From contig NZ_CP063814.1 of NCBI RefSeq assembly GCF_015277875.1, positions 1,178,001-1,242,000 on the forward strand: a stretch of 64,000 bases of DNA, read 5' to 3'. This document shows, piece by piece, positions 1 through 8,849 of this stretch. Source of the DNA: Microbacterium luteum (GTDB taxonomy: Bacteria; Actinomycetota; Actinomycetes; Actinomycetales; Microbacteriaceae). The notes beneath the pieces are model-generated. The model was not told where the DNA came from, ran no database searches, and saw only the letters and a program-made list of their open reading frames with translations. Within the stretch, counting starts at the first letter, position 1, and each line of letters opens with the position of its first letter. The position numbers and the translations under genes were made by a program.

Positions 1-33
1 ATCACCGGTCTTCTCGCCGCGCCACGAGATCCG

Positions 34-1029
34 TCACGCGCTCTCGCGGACGATGAGCTTCGTGGGGAGGATCATGGTCCGAGGCTCTCCGCCGGCGATC
101 GCCTCCAGGAGCAGGCTCACCATGTGCTCGCTGAGCTCCCGCCATGGCTGGCGCATCGTGGTCAGGGGTGGATCGTGCTCCTCGGCGAGTCCGGAGTCGT
201 CGAAGCCCGCCACCGCGATGTCGTCGGGCACGCGCAATCCCTCCTTCTTCAGCGTCGCCACCGCACCGGCGGCCATGAGGTCGGATGCGGCGAAGACGGC
301 GTCGATGTCGCGCGTGCGCCCGAGCAGCGTCGACATCGCCACGGCGCCGGATTCTCGTGTGTAGTCGCCGGCGACGACGAGATCGGGATCGAACAGGTCG
401 TCCATCTCGCTCCGGAATCCGCGCAGGCGGTAGCGCCCGCCGGGGGTGTCGTCGGGACCCGCGATCATCGCGATGCGGCGGTACCCTCGGGAGAGGAGGT
501 AGCGCGTCATCTCGCGCGCCGATCCCTCCTCGTCCACGGCGACGGCCGGAAGGTTGCCGGCGAGCCCCAGCGGGTCGCCCGAGCACACGACCGGTACTCC
601 GGCCGCGCGCAGGGAGCCGACGAGCGGGTCCTGCTCGTGCGAGGAGATCAGGAGGACGCCGTCGACGTGGCCGGCGCTCACGAACGAGGCGATGTTAGCG
701 CGCTCCTGGGGTGTGCCGGCCACGAGCAGGACGAGGGTCATCGATCTCTGGGTGAGAGCTTCGGCCGCCCCGCGCAGCAGCAGGGCGTAGGTGGGGTCGG
801 AGAAGAGGAGGTGCTGCGGCTCGGTGAGGAGGAACGCGAGTGAGTTGGCACGCCCTGTCGCCAAGCTCCGGGCGTGGTGGTTCGCCGTGTAGCCCGTCTC
901 GGCGATGGCCCTCTCGACCGCGTCGCGCGCCTCGGGGGAGACCCAGTGGCCGCCGTTGATCACCCGCGACACCGTGCCGCGAGAGACCCCTGCCGTCGCA
1001 GCGACGTCGCGGATCGTCGGCTTGCGCAT
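34..1029 (-). CDS. LacI-family transcriptional repressor of the adjacent galactoside locus
   Basis: This 331-residue protein has the LacI/GalR layout. An N-terminal helix-turn-helix (about residues 4-25, TIRDVAATAGVSRGTVSRVI) and hinge are followed by a periplasmic-binding-protein-like effector domain with the usual VDGVLLIS and GFDDS segments. It is divergent from the GH42 gene, and two copies of a LacI-type palindrome lie between them, so it very probably represses the galactoside genes and itself. The start chosen is ATG at 1029. A GTG at 1050 is possible, because a TAGAGT box (1059-1064, minus strand) lies 8 nt upstream of it, as in the leaderless genes here. The inducer is not known; a galactoside is inferred from context. 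Confidence 0.9.
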   Translation of the reverse strand: MRKPTIRDVAATAGVSRGTVSRVINGGHWVSPEARDAVERAIAETGYTANHHARSLATGRANSLAFLLTEPQHLLFSDPTYALLLRGAAEALTQRSMTLVLLVAGTPQERANIASFVSAGHVDGVLLISSHEQDPLVGSLRAAGVPVVCSGDPLGLAGNLPAVAVDEEGSAREMTRYLLSRGYRRIAMIAGPDDTPGGRYRLRGFRSEMDDLFDPDLVVAGDYTRESGAVAMSTLLGRTRDIDAVFAASDLMAAGAVATLKKEGLRVPDDIAVAGFDDSGLAEEHDPPLTTMRQPWRELSEHMVSLLLEAIAGGEPRTMILPTKLIVRESA

Positions 1030-1065
1030 CGAGATCGGTGCCGTGTCCACGATTCCAGACTCTAC

Positions 1066-1083
1066 TCTGGGACCGGTCACAGT
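1066..1083. promoter_or_regulatory. Putative LacI-family operator O1
   Basis: The sequence TCTGGGACCGGTCACAGT is a near-perfect palindrome centred on ACCGGT. The core of 18 bp (1067-1084) recurs exactly at 1136-1153. O1 lies just upstream of the start of the LacI-type gene, which suggests autoregulation. Confidence 0.75.
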
Positions 1084-1106
1084 CCGGTAACGGATCGCGG
1101 TCGGTC

Positions 1107-1137
1107 TTGACGGATCCCGCGGGTGCGGGGTGATACT
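1107..1137 (+). promoter_or_regulatory. Putative promoter of the GH42 gene
   Basis: A TTGACG -35 box (1107-1112) is followed by TGATAC/GATACT at 1131-1137 with an 18-19 bp spacer. The -10 overlaps operator O2, so bound repressor would block RNA polymerase. The transcript start is inferred. Confidence 0.5.
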
Positions 1138-1152
1138 GGGACCGGTCACAGT
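1135..1152. promoter_or_regulatory. Putative LacI-family operator O2
   Basis: ACTGGGACCGGTCACAGT is the second copy of the operator, 69 bp from O1. It is self-complementary except for one base pair and overlaps the -10 region of the GH42 promoter. Confidence 0.78.
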
Positions 1153-1240
1153 CGCCGGATCGATTCCCGGCAGCCGACGCGCGCGCTTCGGCCACGCGCT
1201 TCGGCAGACAGCATCGGTGACCGAGACGCGACGGAGGGTC

Positions 1241-3271
1241 ATGGCGGGCGACATCGAGTGGCCGAAAGTGGACGGCATCGCCTACGGCGGTGATTACTCG
1301 CCCGAGCAGTGGCCGCGCGAGATCTGGCACGAGGACGTCGCGCTCATGCGCACCGCCGGCGTGAATCTCGTCAGCATCGGCATCTTCTCGTGGGCGCTGC
1401 TGGAGACATCCGAGGGGGTCTTCGACTTCGCCTGGCTCGACGACGTCATCGACCTGCTGCACGAAAACGGGATCCGCGTCGACCTGGGAACCCCGACCGC
1501 GGCACCGCCGGCGTGGTTCTACGCCGCCCATCCCGATGCTCGCGTCGTCACGCGGGACGGTGTCACCCTCACGCACGGCTCCCGGGGCATGGCCTCGCAC
1601 TCGGCGCCGGCCTACCGTGAGGCGATCGTGCGGATCACCGACGCGCTGGCGGAGCGTTACGCGAACCACCCGGCCGTCGTCATGTGGCACGTCCACAACG
1701 AGTACGGCACGCCCGTCGGGGAGGACTACTCGGCGCACGCCGTCGCCGCGTTCCGTGTGTGGCTGCAGGAGCGCTACGGTTCCCTCGCCGCCCTGAACGC
1801 CGCCTGGGGGACCGCCTTCTGGGGCCAGTGGTACCACGCCTGGGAGGAGATCTCCGCCCCGGCGGCATCCGCATCCGTCGTCAACCCGGCCCAGCGGCTC
1901 GACTACGCCCGGTTCACCGACGACCAGCTGCGCGAATGCTTCATCCTCGAGCGCGACACCATCCGGCGGCACGCCACCCAGCCGGTCACGACCAACTTCA
2001 TGGCCAACCAGAGCTGGACCACCGACCTGTGGGCGTGGGCGCGCGAGGTCGACATCGTCGCCGACGATCACTACCTCTGGGCAGCCGACCGCGAGGGCGA
2101 GATCGGACTCGCGATGGCGGCGGACCTGACCCGCTCGGTCGGCGCAGGTGCGCCGTGGATCCTCATGGAGCACTCCACCTCCGCCGTCAACTGGCAGCCG
2201 CGCAACGTCGCCAAGCGCCGCGGCGAGATGGCCCGCAACTCCCTCGCCCACCTCGGGCGCGGTGCCGACGCGATCCTCTTCTTCCAGTGGCGTGCCTCCC
2301 GTGGCGGTGCTGAGAAGTTCCACTCCGCGATGCTTCCCCACGCCGGCACGACTTCCCGGGTCTGGCGCGAAGTGACCGAACTGGGGGCGAGGCTGGCTCG
2401 ACTCGGCGAGGTGCGCGGCTCGCGGGTGCGAGCCGACGTGGCGATCCTGTGGGACTTCGAGTCGTTCTGGGCGCAGGACCTCGAATGGCGGCCGTCGGTC
2501 GATGTGCGGCATGCCGAGCGCATCCGGCAGTTCTACGAGCAGTGCTGGAAGGACAACATCACCGTGGACTTCGCCCTCCCGGGCCACGACCTCGGCGGCT
2601 ACCGGCTCGTCATCGCCCCGGCGCAGTACCTGCTGCGCGCGAGCGACGCCGACAATCTCACCCGCTACGTCGCCGCGGGGGGCACCCTCGTCTGGTCCTT
2701 CTTCTCGGGCATCGTCGACGAGAACGACGCCGTGCACGAGGGCGGATACGCCGCTCCGCTGCACGAGGTGCTGGGGCTGCAGATCGAAGAGTTCCTTCCG
2801 CTCCGGGAGGACGAGACGTGCCGCCTCGCCTGGAACGACGGACGCGACGGCCAGCTCGGCGCCGACGTCTGGCAGGACGCCGTGATCCCCACGACCGCCG
2901 AGGTCGTCGCCCGGTACCTCGATGGTCCCGCCGAGGGCGGCGCGGCCCTCACGCGCAATGCGCATGGCGACGGCGTGGCGTGGTATCTCAGCACCCGCCT
3001 CGACGCCGACGCGCTCGCCGCGGTCATGTCCGAGGTGTATCGCGACGCCGGCATCGAACGGAGCGACCTGCCCGATGGCGTCGAAGTGGTCACGCGTCAC
3101 GGCGACGACGCCGACTACCTCGTGGCCGTCAATCACCGTGACGTCCCCGTGACCGTGCCGGCCACGGGACGCGAGATGCTCTCGGACACCGACGTCGAGT
3201 CGGCACTGACGCTGGCCGCCGGCGGCATCGCCGTCGTCCGCACTCCCACCGCCCACCGAACCCACAACTGA
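1241..3271 (+). CDS. GH42 family beta-galactosidase
   Basis: The 676-residue product is a cytoplasmic glycoside hydrolase family 42 enzyme that cleaves terminal beta-galactosides. The TIM barrel holds the acid/base glutamate in HNEYG (E154) and the nucleophile in ILMEHS (E310); the spacing matches the family (E141/E312 in the Thermus A4 enzyme). A trimerisation-like domain and a small C-terminal beta domain follow. The ATG at 1241 is preceded by ACGGAGGG at good spacing, so longer in-frame starts are rejected. No signal peptide is present. Downstream sugar-transport genes suggest it acts on imported galacto-oligosaccharides. Confidence 0.93.
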   Translation: MAGDIEWPKVDGIAYGGDYSPEQWPREIWHEDVALMRTAGVNLVSIGIFSWALLETSEGVFDFAWLDDVIDLLHENGIRVDLGTPTAAPPAWFYAAHPDARVVTRDGVTLTHGSRGMASHSAPAYREAIVRITDALAERYANHPAVVMWHVHNEYGTPVGEDYSAHAVAAFRVWLQERYGSLAALNAAWGTAFWGQWYHAWEEISAPAASASVVNPAQRLDYARFTDDQLRECFILERDTIRRHATQPVTTNFMANQSWTTDLWAWAREVDIVADDHYLWAADREGEIGLAMAADLTRSVGAGAPWILMEHSTSAVNWQPRNVAKRRGEMARNSLAHLGRGADAILFFQWRASRGGAEKFHSAMLPHAGTTSRVWREVTELGARLARLGEVRGSRVRADVAILWDFESFWAQDLEWRPSVDVRHAERIRQFYEQCWKDNITVDFALPGHDLGGYRLVIAPAQYLLRASDADNLTRYVAAGGTLVWSFFSGIVDENDAVHEGGYAAPLHEVLGLQIEEFLPLREDETCRLAWNDGRDGQLGADVWQDAVIPTTAEVVARYLDGPAEGGAALTRNAHGDGVAWYLSTRLDADALAAVMSEVYRDAGIERSDLPDGVEVVTRHGDDADYLVAVNHRDVPVTVPATGREMLSDTDVESALTLAAGGIAVVRTPTAHRTHN

Positions 3272-3370
3272 ACAGCACCGACAACTGAAGATCCGGAGCA
3301 ACGGCTCCACATCCGGTCGTGAAGACGCGATCCCCACCGGGACGACGACGACCCCGAGAAAGGAATTCAC

Positions 3371-4612
3371 ATGCGCAAGTCATGGATCACGGGTGCTTTC
3401 GCCCTCACCGCCACCGCCGCCCTGCTGGCCGGTTGCAGCGGGGGCGGAGACGCCACCACCGACGATGACGGCGGAGATGCCGTCGACGCCTCCGGCGTGG
3501 AGCTGACCGTCTGGGTGGACGAGAATCGCGAGCCCGCCGTCGCTGCGGCCGCCGAGCAGTTCGAGACCGACACCGGCGCGACCGTCACGCTGGTGCAGAA
3601 GGACTTCGCCGACCTGCGCGCAGATTTCCTCGCGCAGGTCCCCACCGGTGAGGGTCCGGACATGACCATCGGAGCTCACGACTGGCTGGGCGAGTTCGTC
3701 GCCTCGGGCGTCGTCAACACGCTCGACCTCGGCGAGAAGGCGTCGGAGTTCGAGCCGGTCGCCCTCGAGGCGATGACCTACGACGGTCAGCTCTACGCTC
3801 TGCCCTACTCGCTGGAGACCGTTGCTCTGATCCAGAACACCGAACTCGTCGGCGAGGAGGCTCCCGCGACCTGGGAGGACATGATCGCGGCGGGTGAGGA
3901 GTCCGGCGCGGAGCGCCCCTTCGTCATCAACACCGAGGGTCAGACCGGCGACGGCTACACGATGTACGGCTTCCAGACCTCCTTCGGCGCCCCCGTCTTC
4001 GTGCAGGACGAGTCGGGCTCGTACACCAGCGAGGTCGGGATGGCCGGCCCCGAAGGCGAGGCTTTCGCGCAGTGGCTGAGCGAGAACGGCGAGGACGGTG
4101 CCGGATACCTGTCGACGACGATCGACTACGACATCAACAACGAGCTGTTCAATTCCGGCGAAGCCGCGTACACCGTGCAGGGCCCGTGGGCGATCGCCTC
4201 GTTCCCCGATGTCGACGTCGCCGTCAACCCGATCCCGTCGGCCGGTGGCGAGCCCGCTGCTCCCTTCGTGGGCGTGCAGGGCTTCTACCTGAGCTCGCAG
4301 AGCGAGAACGCGCTGATCGCGCAGGAGTTCCTCGTCAACTACATCGCCACCGAGGAGGCGCAGCGCGCACTCTACGAGGCGGACCCGCGCATCCCGGCCT
4401 GGTCCACGGTGGCCGAAGAGGTCTCTTCGGACCCGATCATCGCGGGCTTCCTGGCCTCGTCGCAGAACGGCGTGCCGATGCCCTCGATCCCCGAGATGGG
4501 GTCGGTGTGGGAGTACTGGAACGCGGCTGAGGCGCAGATCATCGCCGGCGCGGACCCGGTGTCCACGTGGAACACGATGATCGAGGATCTCAACGCCACA
4601 CTCGGCGGCTGA
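3371..4612 (+). CDS. ABC transporter sugar-binding lipoprotein (SBP family 1)
   Basis: This 413-residue protein has a lipoprotein signal peptide with lipobox LLAGC (Cys22), followed by a MalE-type solute-binding fold. It would sit on the outer face of the membrane and deliver an oligosaccharide to the two permeases encoded next. The ATG is preceded by GAAAGGA. Its position after a beta-galactosidase favours galacto-oligosaccharide over maltodextrin as ligand, which is inference. The linker after Cys22 is rich in Gly, Asp and Thr, as expected for a tethered lipoprotein. Confidence 0.9.
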   Translation: MRKSWITGAFALTATAALLAGCSGGGDATTDDDGGDAVDASGVELTVWVDENREPAVAAAAEQFETDTGATVTLVQKDFADLRADFLAQVPTGEGPDMTIGAHDWLGEFVASGVVNTLDLGEKASEFEPVALEAMTYDGQLYALPYSLETVALIQNTELVGEEAPATWEDMIAAGEESGAERPFVINTEGQTGDGYTMYGFQTSFGAPVFVQDESGSYTSEVGMAGPEGEAFAQWLSENGEDGAGYLSTTIDYDINNELFNSGEAAYTVQGPWAIASFPDVDVAVNPIPSAGGEPAAPFVGVQGFYLSSQSENALIAQEFLVNYIATEEAQRALYEADPRIPAWSTVAEEVSSDPIIAGFLASSQNGVPMPSIPEMGSVWEYWNAAEAQIIAGADPVSTWNTMIEDLNATLGG

Positions 4613-4619
4613 TCCCCGT

Positions 4620-4655
4620 CGGTGGTGGGGTCGGTGACAGCCGATCCCACCACCG
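4620..4655 (+). terminator. Intercistronic hairpin between binding protein and permease
   Basis: A 15-bp stem (one G-U pair) with a 6-nt loop begins 8 nt after the binding-protein stop codon and has no following T-run. Such hairpins commonly protect the upstream mRNA or attenuate transcription, giving excess binding protein over permease. Confidence 0.7.
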
Positions 4656-4694
4656 GTCGATTCCACAAGAGGCTCCGTCACGAGGAGGACGAGG

Positions 4695-6323
4695 ATGTCG
4701 GTGCACCAACAGACGGGGGAGGCCGCCCCGCCCCAGGAGGAACAGCCGGACAAGCGGCCGCGCGACGCGCACGCACGGCGCTGGAACGGCCGGGGCTGGG
4801 GCTTCATCGTGAAGCTCGTCGTGATGATGATCGTCAACGCCGCGGGTCTCGCGGCGATCATCTCGGCGCTGCGGGTGGAGTCGTGGGTGATCCTGGCGGT
4901 GCTGGTCGTGCTCCTGGTCGCAGCGGACGTCGTGTACTTCTGGAAGCGCGCCATGCCGCTGAAGTACCTGCTGCCCGGGCTCGTCTTCCTCTTCGCCTTC
5001 CAGATCTTCATCTTCGGCTACACCGCCTACATCGCCTTCACGAACTACGGCACCGGCCACAACGTCACGCAGGATCAGGCGGTCGAGGCCGCCCTGATCC
5101 AGGGCGAGCGCCGGGTGGAGGGCTCGCCGACCTATCGGCTGGCTGTGGTCGAGCGCGGGCTCGGCGAGATCGGCTTCGCGATCAACGACGGCGGCGAGGT
5201 CCTCGTCGGCAGCGAGCTCGAGCCGCTCTCGGACACCGGAGCGACCGTCGCGGCCGGCGCTCCCACCGAAGTACCCGGCTGGACCCCCGTCGACCGATCG
5301 CGCCTGCTCAGCGACCAGGACCTGCAGCAGACCGTGGTCGATCTGCGTGTGCCGGTCTCCGACGATCCGAACGACGGCGCCATCCGCTCCCGCGACGGAT
5401 CGAGCGGCGCGGTGTACCAATCGACCCTCGTGTGGGATGAACAGGCGCAGACCATCACCGACACGACGACGGGCACGGTCTACGACGCGACCGATGAGGG
5501 CAGCTTCGTCGCCGCCGACGGCAGCAGCCTTCCCACCGGGTGGTACGTCAACGTCGGACTCGACAACTTCCTCGAGCTCTTCACCGATCCCCGCCTCCTC
5601 GAGGCCCTGTCGATCGTGTTCGTGTGGACGCTCGTGTTCGCCACCCTCTCGGTCGTCCTCCCGTTCGGGCTCGGCCTGCTCTTCGCCCTCATCTACAACG
5701 ATCCCCGGGTGCGGGGGCGCCGCGTGCTGCGCGCGATCTTCATCCTCCCGTACGCGTTCCCGATGTTCATGTCCGCGCTCGTGTATCGCGGCATGTTCAA
5801 TGCGGAGTTCGGCATCATCAACGATCTGTTCTTCTTCGGCGCCGACATCAACTGGCTGGGCGACCCGTGGCTCGCCAAGATCGCGCTGCTGTGGCTGAAC
5901 GTCTGGCTGAGCTATCCCTACTGGCTGCTGGTGTGCACGGGGGCGCTCCAGTCCATTCCGTCGGACGCCATCGAGGCCGCCGAGATCGACGGTGCCGGCA
6001 AGGTCCGCCGGTTCCGGTCGATCATCTTCCCGCTGCTGCTGGTCTCCACCGCGCCGCTGGCCATCTCGTCCTTCGCCGTCGGGTTCAACAACCTGCCGCT
6101 GGTCTACCTCTTCAACGAGGGTGGTCCATCCATTCCCGGAGCTCCGTATGCGCTCGGCAGCACGGACATCCTCATCACCGCGATCTACAGCATCTCGGGC
6201 GTCTCCGGCGGCGCCGCCGACTTCGGTCTCGCGAGCGCGCTGGCGATCGTCGTGTTCGTCCTCGTCGGGATCATCGCCGCGATCGCCTTCCGACAGACCC
6301 GCCGACTGGAGGAGTTCCAGTGA
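4695..6323 (+). CDS. ABC sugar permease, MalF type
   Basis: This 542-residue integral membrane protein has N-terminal helices at about residues 38-85 and 92-116. A large extracytoplasmic insertion (about 117-300) resembles the MalF P2 loop, and a six-helix binding-protein-dependent permease domain follows. The cytoplasmic EAA motif is EAAEIDGAGKVRRF. It would form a heterodimeric channel with the next gene product. No ATPase is encoded in this locus, so a shared MsiK/MsmK-type ATPase encoded elsewhere is likely. Confidence 0.92.
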   Translation: MSVHQQTGEAAPPQEEQPDKRPRDAHARRWNGRGWGFIVKLVVMMIVNAAGLAAIISALRVESWVILAVLVVLLVAADVVYFWKRAMPLKYLLPGLVFLFAFQIFIFGYTAYIAFTNYGTGHNVTQDQAVEAALIQGERRVEGSPTYRLAVVERGLGEIGFAINDGGEVLVGSELEPLSDTGATVAAGAPTEVPGWTPVDRSRLLSDQDLQQTVVDLRVPVSDDPNDGAIRSRDGSSGAVYQSTLVWDEQAQTITDTTTGTVYDATDEGSFVAADGSSLPTGWYVNVGLDNFLELFTDPRLLEALSIVFVWTLVFATLSVVLPFGLGLLFALIYNDPRVRGRRVLRAIFILPYAFPMFMSALVYRGMFNAEFGIINDLFFFGADINWLGDPWLAKIALLWLNVWLSYPYWLLVCTGALQSIPSDAIEAAEIDGAGKVRRFRSIIFPLLLVSTAPLAISSFAVGFNNLPLVYLFNEGGPSIPGAPYALGSTDILITAIYSISGVSGGAADFGLASALAIVVFVLVGIIAAIAFRQTRRLEEFQ

Positions 6324-7261
6324 TGTCCGAGAACCGTGTGATGCCCGAGGGGACCGTCCGCACCCGGACGGAGACCGAGTCGCTGATCGCCGTCGACCCG
6401 AGCCGCCGCGCGGTCCGTCGCAGGCGGTGGTTCGTCGACGTGGGCTGGAAGTACCTCTTCGCCCTCGTCGTCATCTTCTACGCGATCTTCCCGCTGCTGT
6501 ACGCGCTGTCGGCGTCGCTCAATCCGCGGGGCAGCCTCTCCGCCGCGACCGCCCTGTTCAGCGAGTTCACGCTCGACAACTACCTCGCGCTGGGCGAGAC
6601 GCGCTACTGGACGTGGATGGTGAACAGCCTCACCATCTCGGTGGCCGTCGCGATCGGATCGGTGCTCATGGGTGCGGCGGCGGCGTATGCGTTCTCGCGG
6701 TTCCGCTTCACGGGACGGCGCGTGAGCCTGTCCGCGCTCCTCATCATCCAGATGTTCCCGCAGGCGCTCGCCTTCATCGCGATCTTCCTGATGCTGCTCG
6801 CGATCGGCGAAGTCGTGCCCGCGCTCGGGCTCAACACCAAGCTCGGCCTGATCTGCGTCTACTTCGGCGGCGCGCTCGGCGCGAACACCTTCCTCATGTA
6901 CGGGTTCTTCAACACCGTTCCGGTGTCGATCGACGAGTCGGCGAAGATCGACGGCGCCACCCACGCGCAGATCTACTGGCGTCTGATCTTCCCCCTCGTG
7001 GTCCCCGTTCTGGCGGTGGTCGCGATGCTCAGCTTCGTCGCCACCTTCAACGAGTTCGTCATCGCGCGTCTGGTGCTCAGCTCGCAGGACGAGTGGACGC
7101 TGGCCGTCGGGATGTACGGGTGGGTCTCCGACCTGCTGCAGTCCAACTGGGGACTGTTCACCGCCGGTGCGATCGTCGGGGCGATTCCGATCGTCGCCCT
7201 GGTGATCGCCCTGCAGCGCTGGATCGTCGGGGGCCTCACCTCGGGGGCGGTCAAGGGCTGA
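6323..7261 (+). CDS. ABC sugar permease, MalG type
   Basis: The start ATG overlaps the upstream stop by one base (TGATG), indicating translational coupling. The 312-residue protein has an N-terminal cytoplasmic tail, six predicted membrane helices and the EAA loop DESAKIDGATHAQIYWR. It is the partner of the MalF-type subunit. A later ATG at 6341 is possible but would lose the coupling. It ends the sugar operon; a GC-rich hairpin lies at 7305-7322 before the tRNA. Confidence 0.92.
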   Translation: MSENRVMPEGTVRTRTETESLIAVDPSRRAVRRRRWFVDVGWKYLFALVVIFYAIFPLLYALSASLNPRGSLSAATALFSEFTLDNYLALGETRYWTWMVNSLTISVAVAIGSVLMGAAAAYAFSRFRFTGRRVSLSALLIIQMFPQALAFIAIFLMLLAIGEVVPALGLNTKLGLICVYFGGALGANTFLMYGFFNTVPVSIDESAKIDGATHAQIYWRLIFPLVVPVLAVVAMLSFVATFNEFVIARLVLSSQDEWTLAVGMYGWVSDLLQSNWGLFTAGAIVGAIPIVALVIALQRWIVGGLTSGAVKG

Positions 7262-7304
7262 GCACCCGGCGGTTCCCCAGCGGAAAGGCTGGCAGACTGG
7301 GGGA

Positions 7305-7322
7305 GCGGCCCGAGACGGCCGC
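7305..7322 (+). terminator. Short GC hairpin after the sugar operon
   Basis: GCGGCC and GGCCGC form a perfect 6-bp stem around a CGAGAC loop, two bases before the tRNA acceptor stem. There is no T-run. It could be a weak terminator or part of tRNA precursor folding. Confidence 0.35.
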
Positions 7323-7324
7323 GG

Positions 7325-7396
7325 TCCGCCGTGGTGTAATGGCAGCACGACAGCCTTTGGAGCTGTGAGGTCTAGGTTCGAGTCCTGGCGGCGGAG
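7325..7396 (+). tRNA. tRNA-Gln (anticodon UUG)
   Basis: The acceptor stem TCCGCCG/CGGCGGA pairs perfectly. The anticodon loop CTTTGGA places TTG at positions 34-36, and the T arm carries TTCGAGT. CCA is not encoded. The discriminator base is G7396; only C7397 separates it from the glmU ATG at 7398. Confidence 0.95.
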
Positions 7397-7397
7397 C

Positions 7398-8849
7398 ATG
7401 GTGAACACCGACACATCCCTGGCCGTCATCGTCCTCGCCGCCGGCCAGGGCACGCGGATGAGGTCGGCGACACCCAAGGTTCTGCACCGCATCGGCGGCC
7501 GCTCTCTCGTGGGCCACGTGCTCGCCACCGCGCAGGCCCTGCAGCCCGCGCGCGTGGTGACGGTGGTGCGCCACGAGCGGGACCTCGTCGCCGCCGAGAT
7601 CGCCGAACAGGCCCCGGACGCGATCGTGGTCGACCAGGACGACGTGCCGGGCACGGGGCGCGCCGTCGAGGTCGCCCTCGACGCCCTCGCCGACTTCGAC
7701 GGCGACGTCGTGGTCCTCAGCGGCGATGTTCCGCTGCTGCAGTCGGACACGCTCGCGGCGCTGGTCGCCGCCCACCGCGAGCGCGCCGCGGGGGTCACCG
7801 TCATGAGCGCGCTCCTCGATGACGCGACCGGATACGGTCGCGTCATCCGTGACGCGTCCGGCGACGTGCTGCGCATCGTCGAGCAGAAGGACGCCTCCGA
7901 CGCCGAGTGCGGCGTCGGTGAGATCAACGCCGGCGTGTACGTGTTCCGCATCGACGCGCTGCGGGTGCACCTGGCCGAGATCGGCACCGACAACGCCCAG
8001 GGGGAGAAGTACCTCACCGACGTGATCGCCCTCGCCCGGGCCGCGCAGCGGCCGGTGGGCGCGGCGGTCGCGCCCGACACCGCGGCGGCGCTGGGGGTCA
8101 ACGACCGTGTTCAGCTGTCGGAGGCCGCCCGTGCCCTCAACGCCCGCACCGTCCGGCGCTGGCAGCTCGAGGGCGTCACCGTGCTCGATCCTGCGACCAC
8201 GTGGATCGACGTTGACGTCACGCTCGCCCCGGATGTCACCCTGCTCCCCGGAACGCAGGTGCTCCGTGCCACGACCGTGGGGGAGGGTGCGACCATCGGT
8301 CCCGACACCAGCCTCGTCGGCTGCGAGGTCGGTGCGGGCGCTACCGTGACCCGTACCGATGCGACGTTCGCCATCATCGGCGAGCGCGCGACCGTCGGAC
8401 CGTTCGCGTACCTGCGGCCCGGCGCGGAGCTGGGTCGCAGCGGGAAGATCGGCACGTTCGTCGAGGTCAAGAACTCCACGATCGGCTCGGGCAGCAAGGT
8501 GCCGCACCTGTCGTACATCGGCGACACCGAGATCGGCGATCGCGTCAACCTCGGTGCGGGTGCGATCACCGCCAACTACGACGACCTCGCCAAGCACCGC
8601 ACCGTCATCGGCGATGACGTGCACAGCGGCTCGCACAACGTCTTCGTCGCCCCCGTTAGAATCGGTGACGGCGCGAAGACCGGCGCGGGAGCCGTCATTC
8701 GCAAGGACGTGCCCTCGGGTGCCCTGGCGTTGAGCGTCGCCCCTCAGCGCAACGTCGAGGGGTGGGTCGAGAAGAACAGAGCGGGTACTGCGGCGGCGGA
8801 GGCGGCGGCGAGGTCCCGGTCGACACAGAAGGCGGACGATGGCGCGTAA
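7398..8849 (+). CDS. glmU: Bifunctional UDP-GlcNAc pyrophosphorylase / glucosamine-1-phosphate N-acetyltransferase
   Basis: The 483-residue enzyme makes UDP-N-acetylglucosamine, the peptidoglycan precursor. The N-terminal nucleotidyltransferase domain has LAAGQGTRM (13-21) and a catalytic-type lysine at 27. The C-terminal half is a left-handed beta-helix of hexapeptide repeats with the acetyltransferase active site. The start codon (ATG 7398, or GTG 7401) lies directly after the tRNA-Gln gene with no room for a normal leader; GGAG at 7393-7396 is inside the tRNA. Its 3' end overlaps prs by 11 nt. Confidence 0.97.
   Translation: MVNTDTSLAVIVLAAGQGTRMRSATPKVLHRIGGRSLVGHVLATAQALQPARVVTVVRHERDLVAAEIAEQAPDAIVVDQDDVPGTGRAVEVALDALADFDGDVVVLSGDVPLLQSDTLAALVAAHRERAAGVTVMSALLDDATGYGRVIRDASGDVLRIVEQKDASDAECGVGEINAGVYVFRIDALRVHLAEIGTDNAQGEKYLTDVIALARAAQRPVGAAVAPDTAAALGVNDRVQLSEAARALNARTVRRWQLEGVTVLDPATTWIDVDVTLAPDVTLLPGTQVLRATTVGEGATIGPDTSLVGCEVGAGATVTRTDATFAIIGERATVGPFAYLRPGAELGRSGKIGTFVEVKNSTIGSGSKVPHLSYIGDTEIGDRVNLGAGAITANYDDLAKHRTVIGDDVHSGSHNVFVAPVRIGDGAKTGAGAVIRKDVPSGALALSVAPQRNVEGWVEKNRAGTAAAEAAARSRSTQKADDGA

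Noticed and set aside
695..3370. An 891-codon open frame on the minus strand over the GH42 gene
   Set aside because: It is antisense to a gene with intact catalytic motifs and a ribosome binding site; its translation is low-complexity and lacks family motifs.
7262..7324. Independent glmU promoter between malG and the tRNA
   Set aside because: No box sits between the tRNA and glmU. Any promoter here would first transcribe the tRNA, and the candidate boxes are weak.
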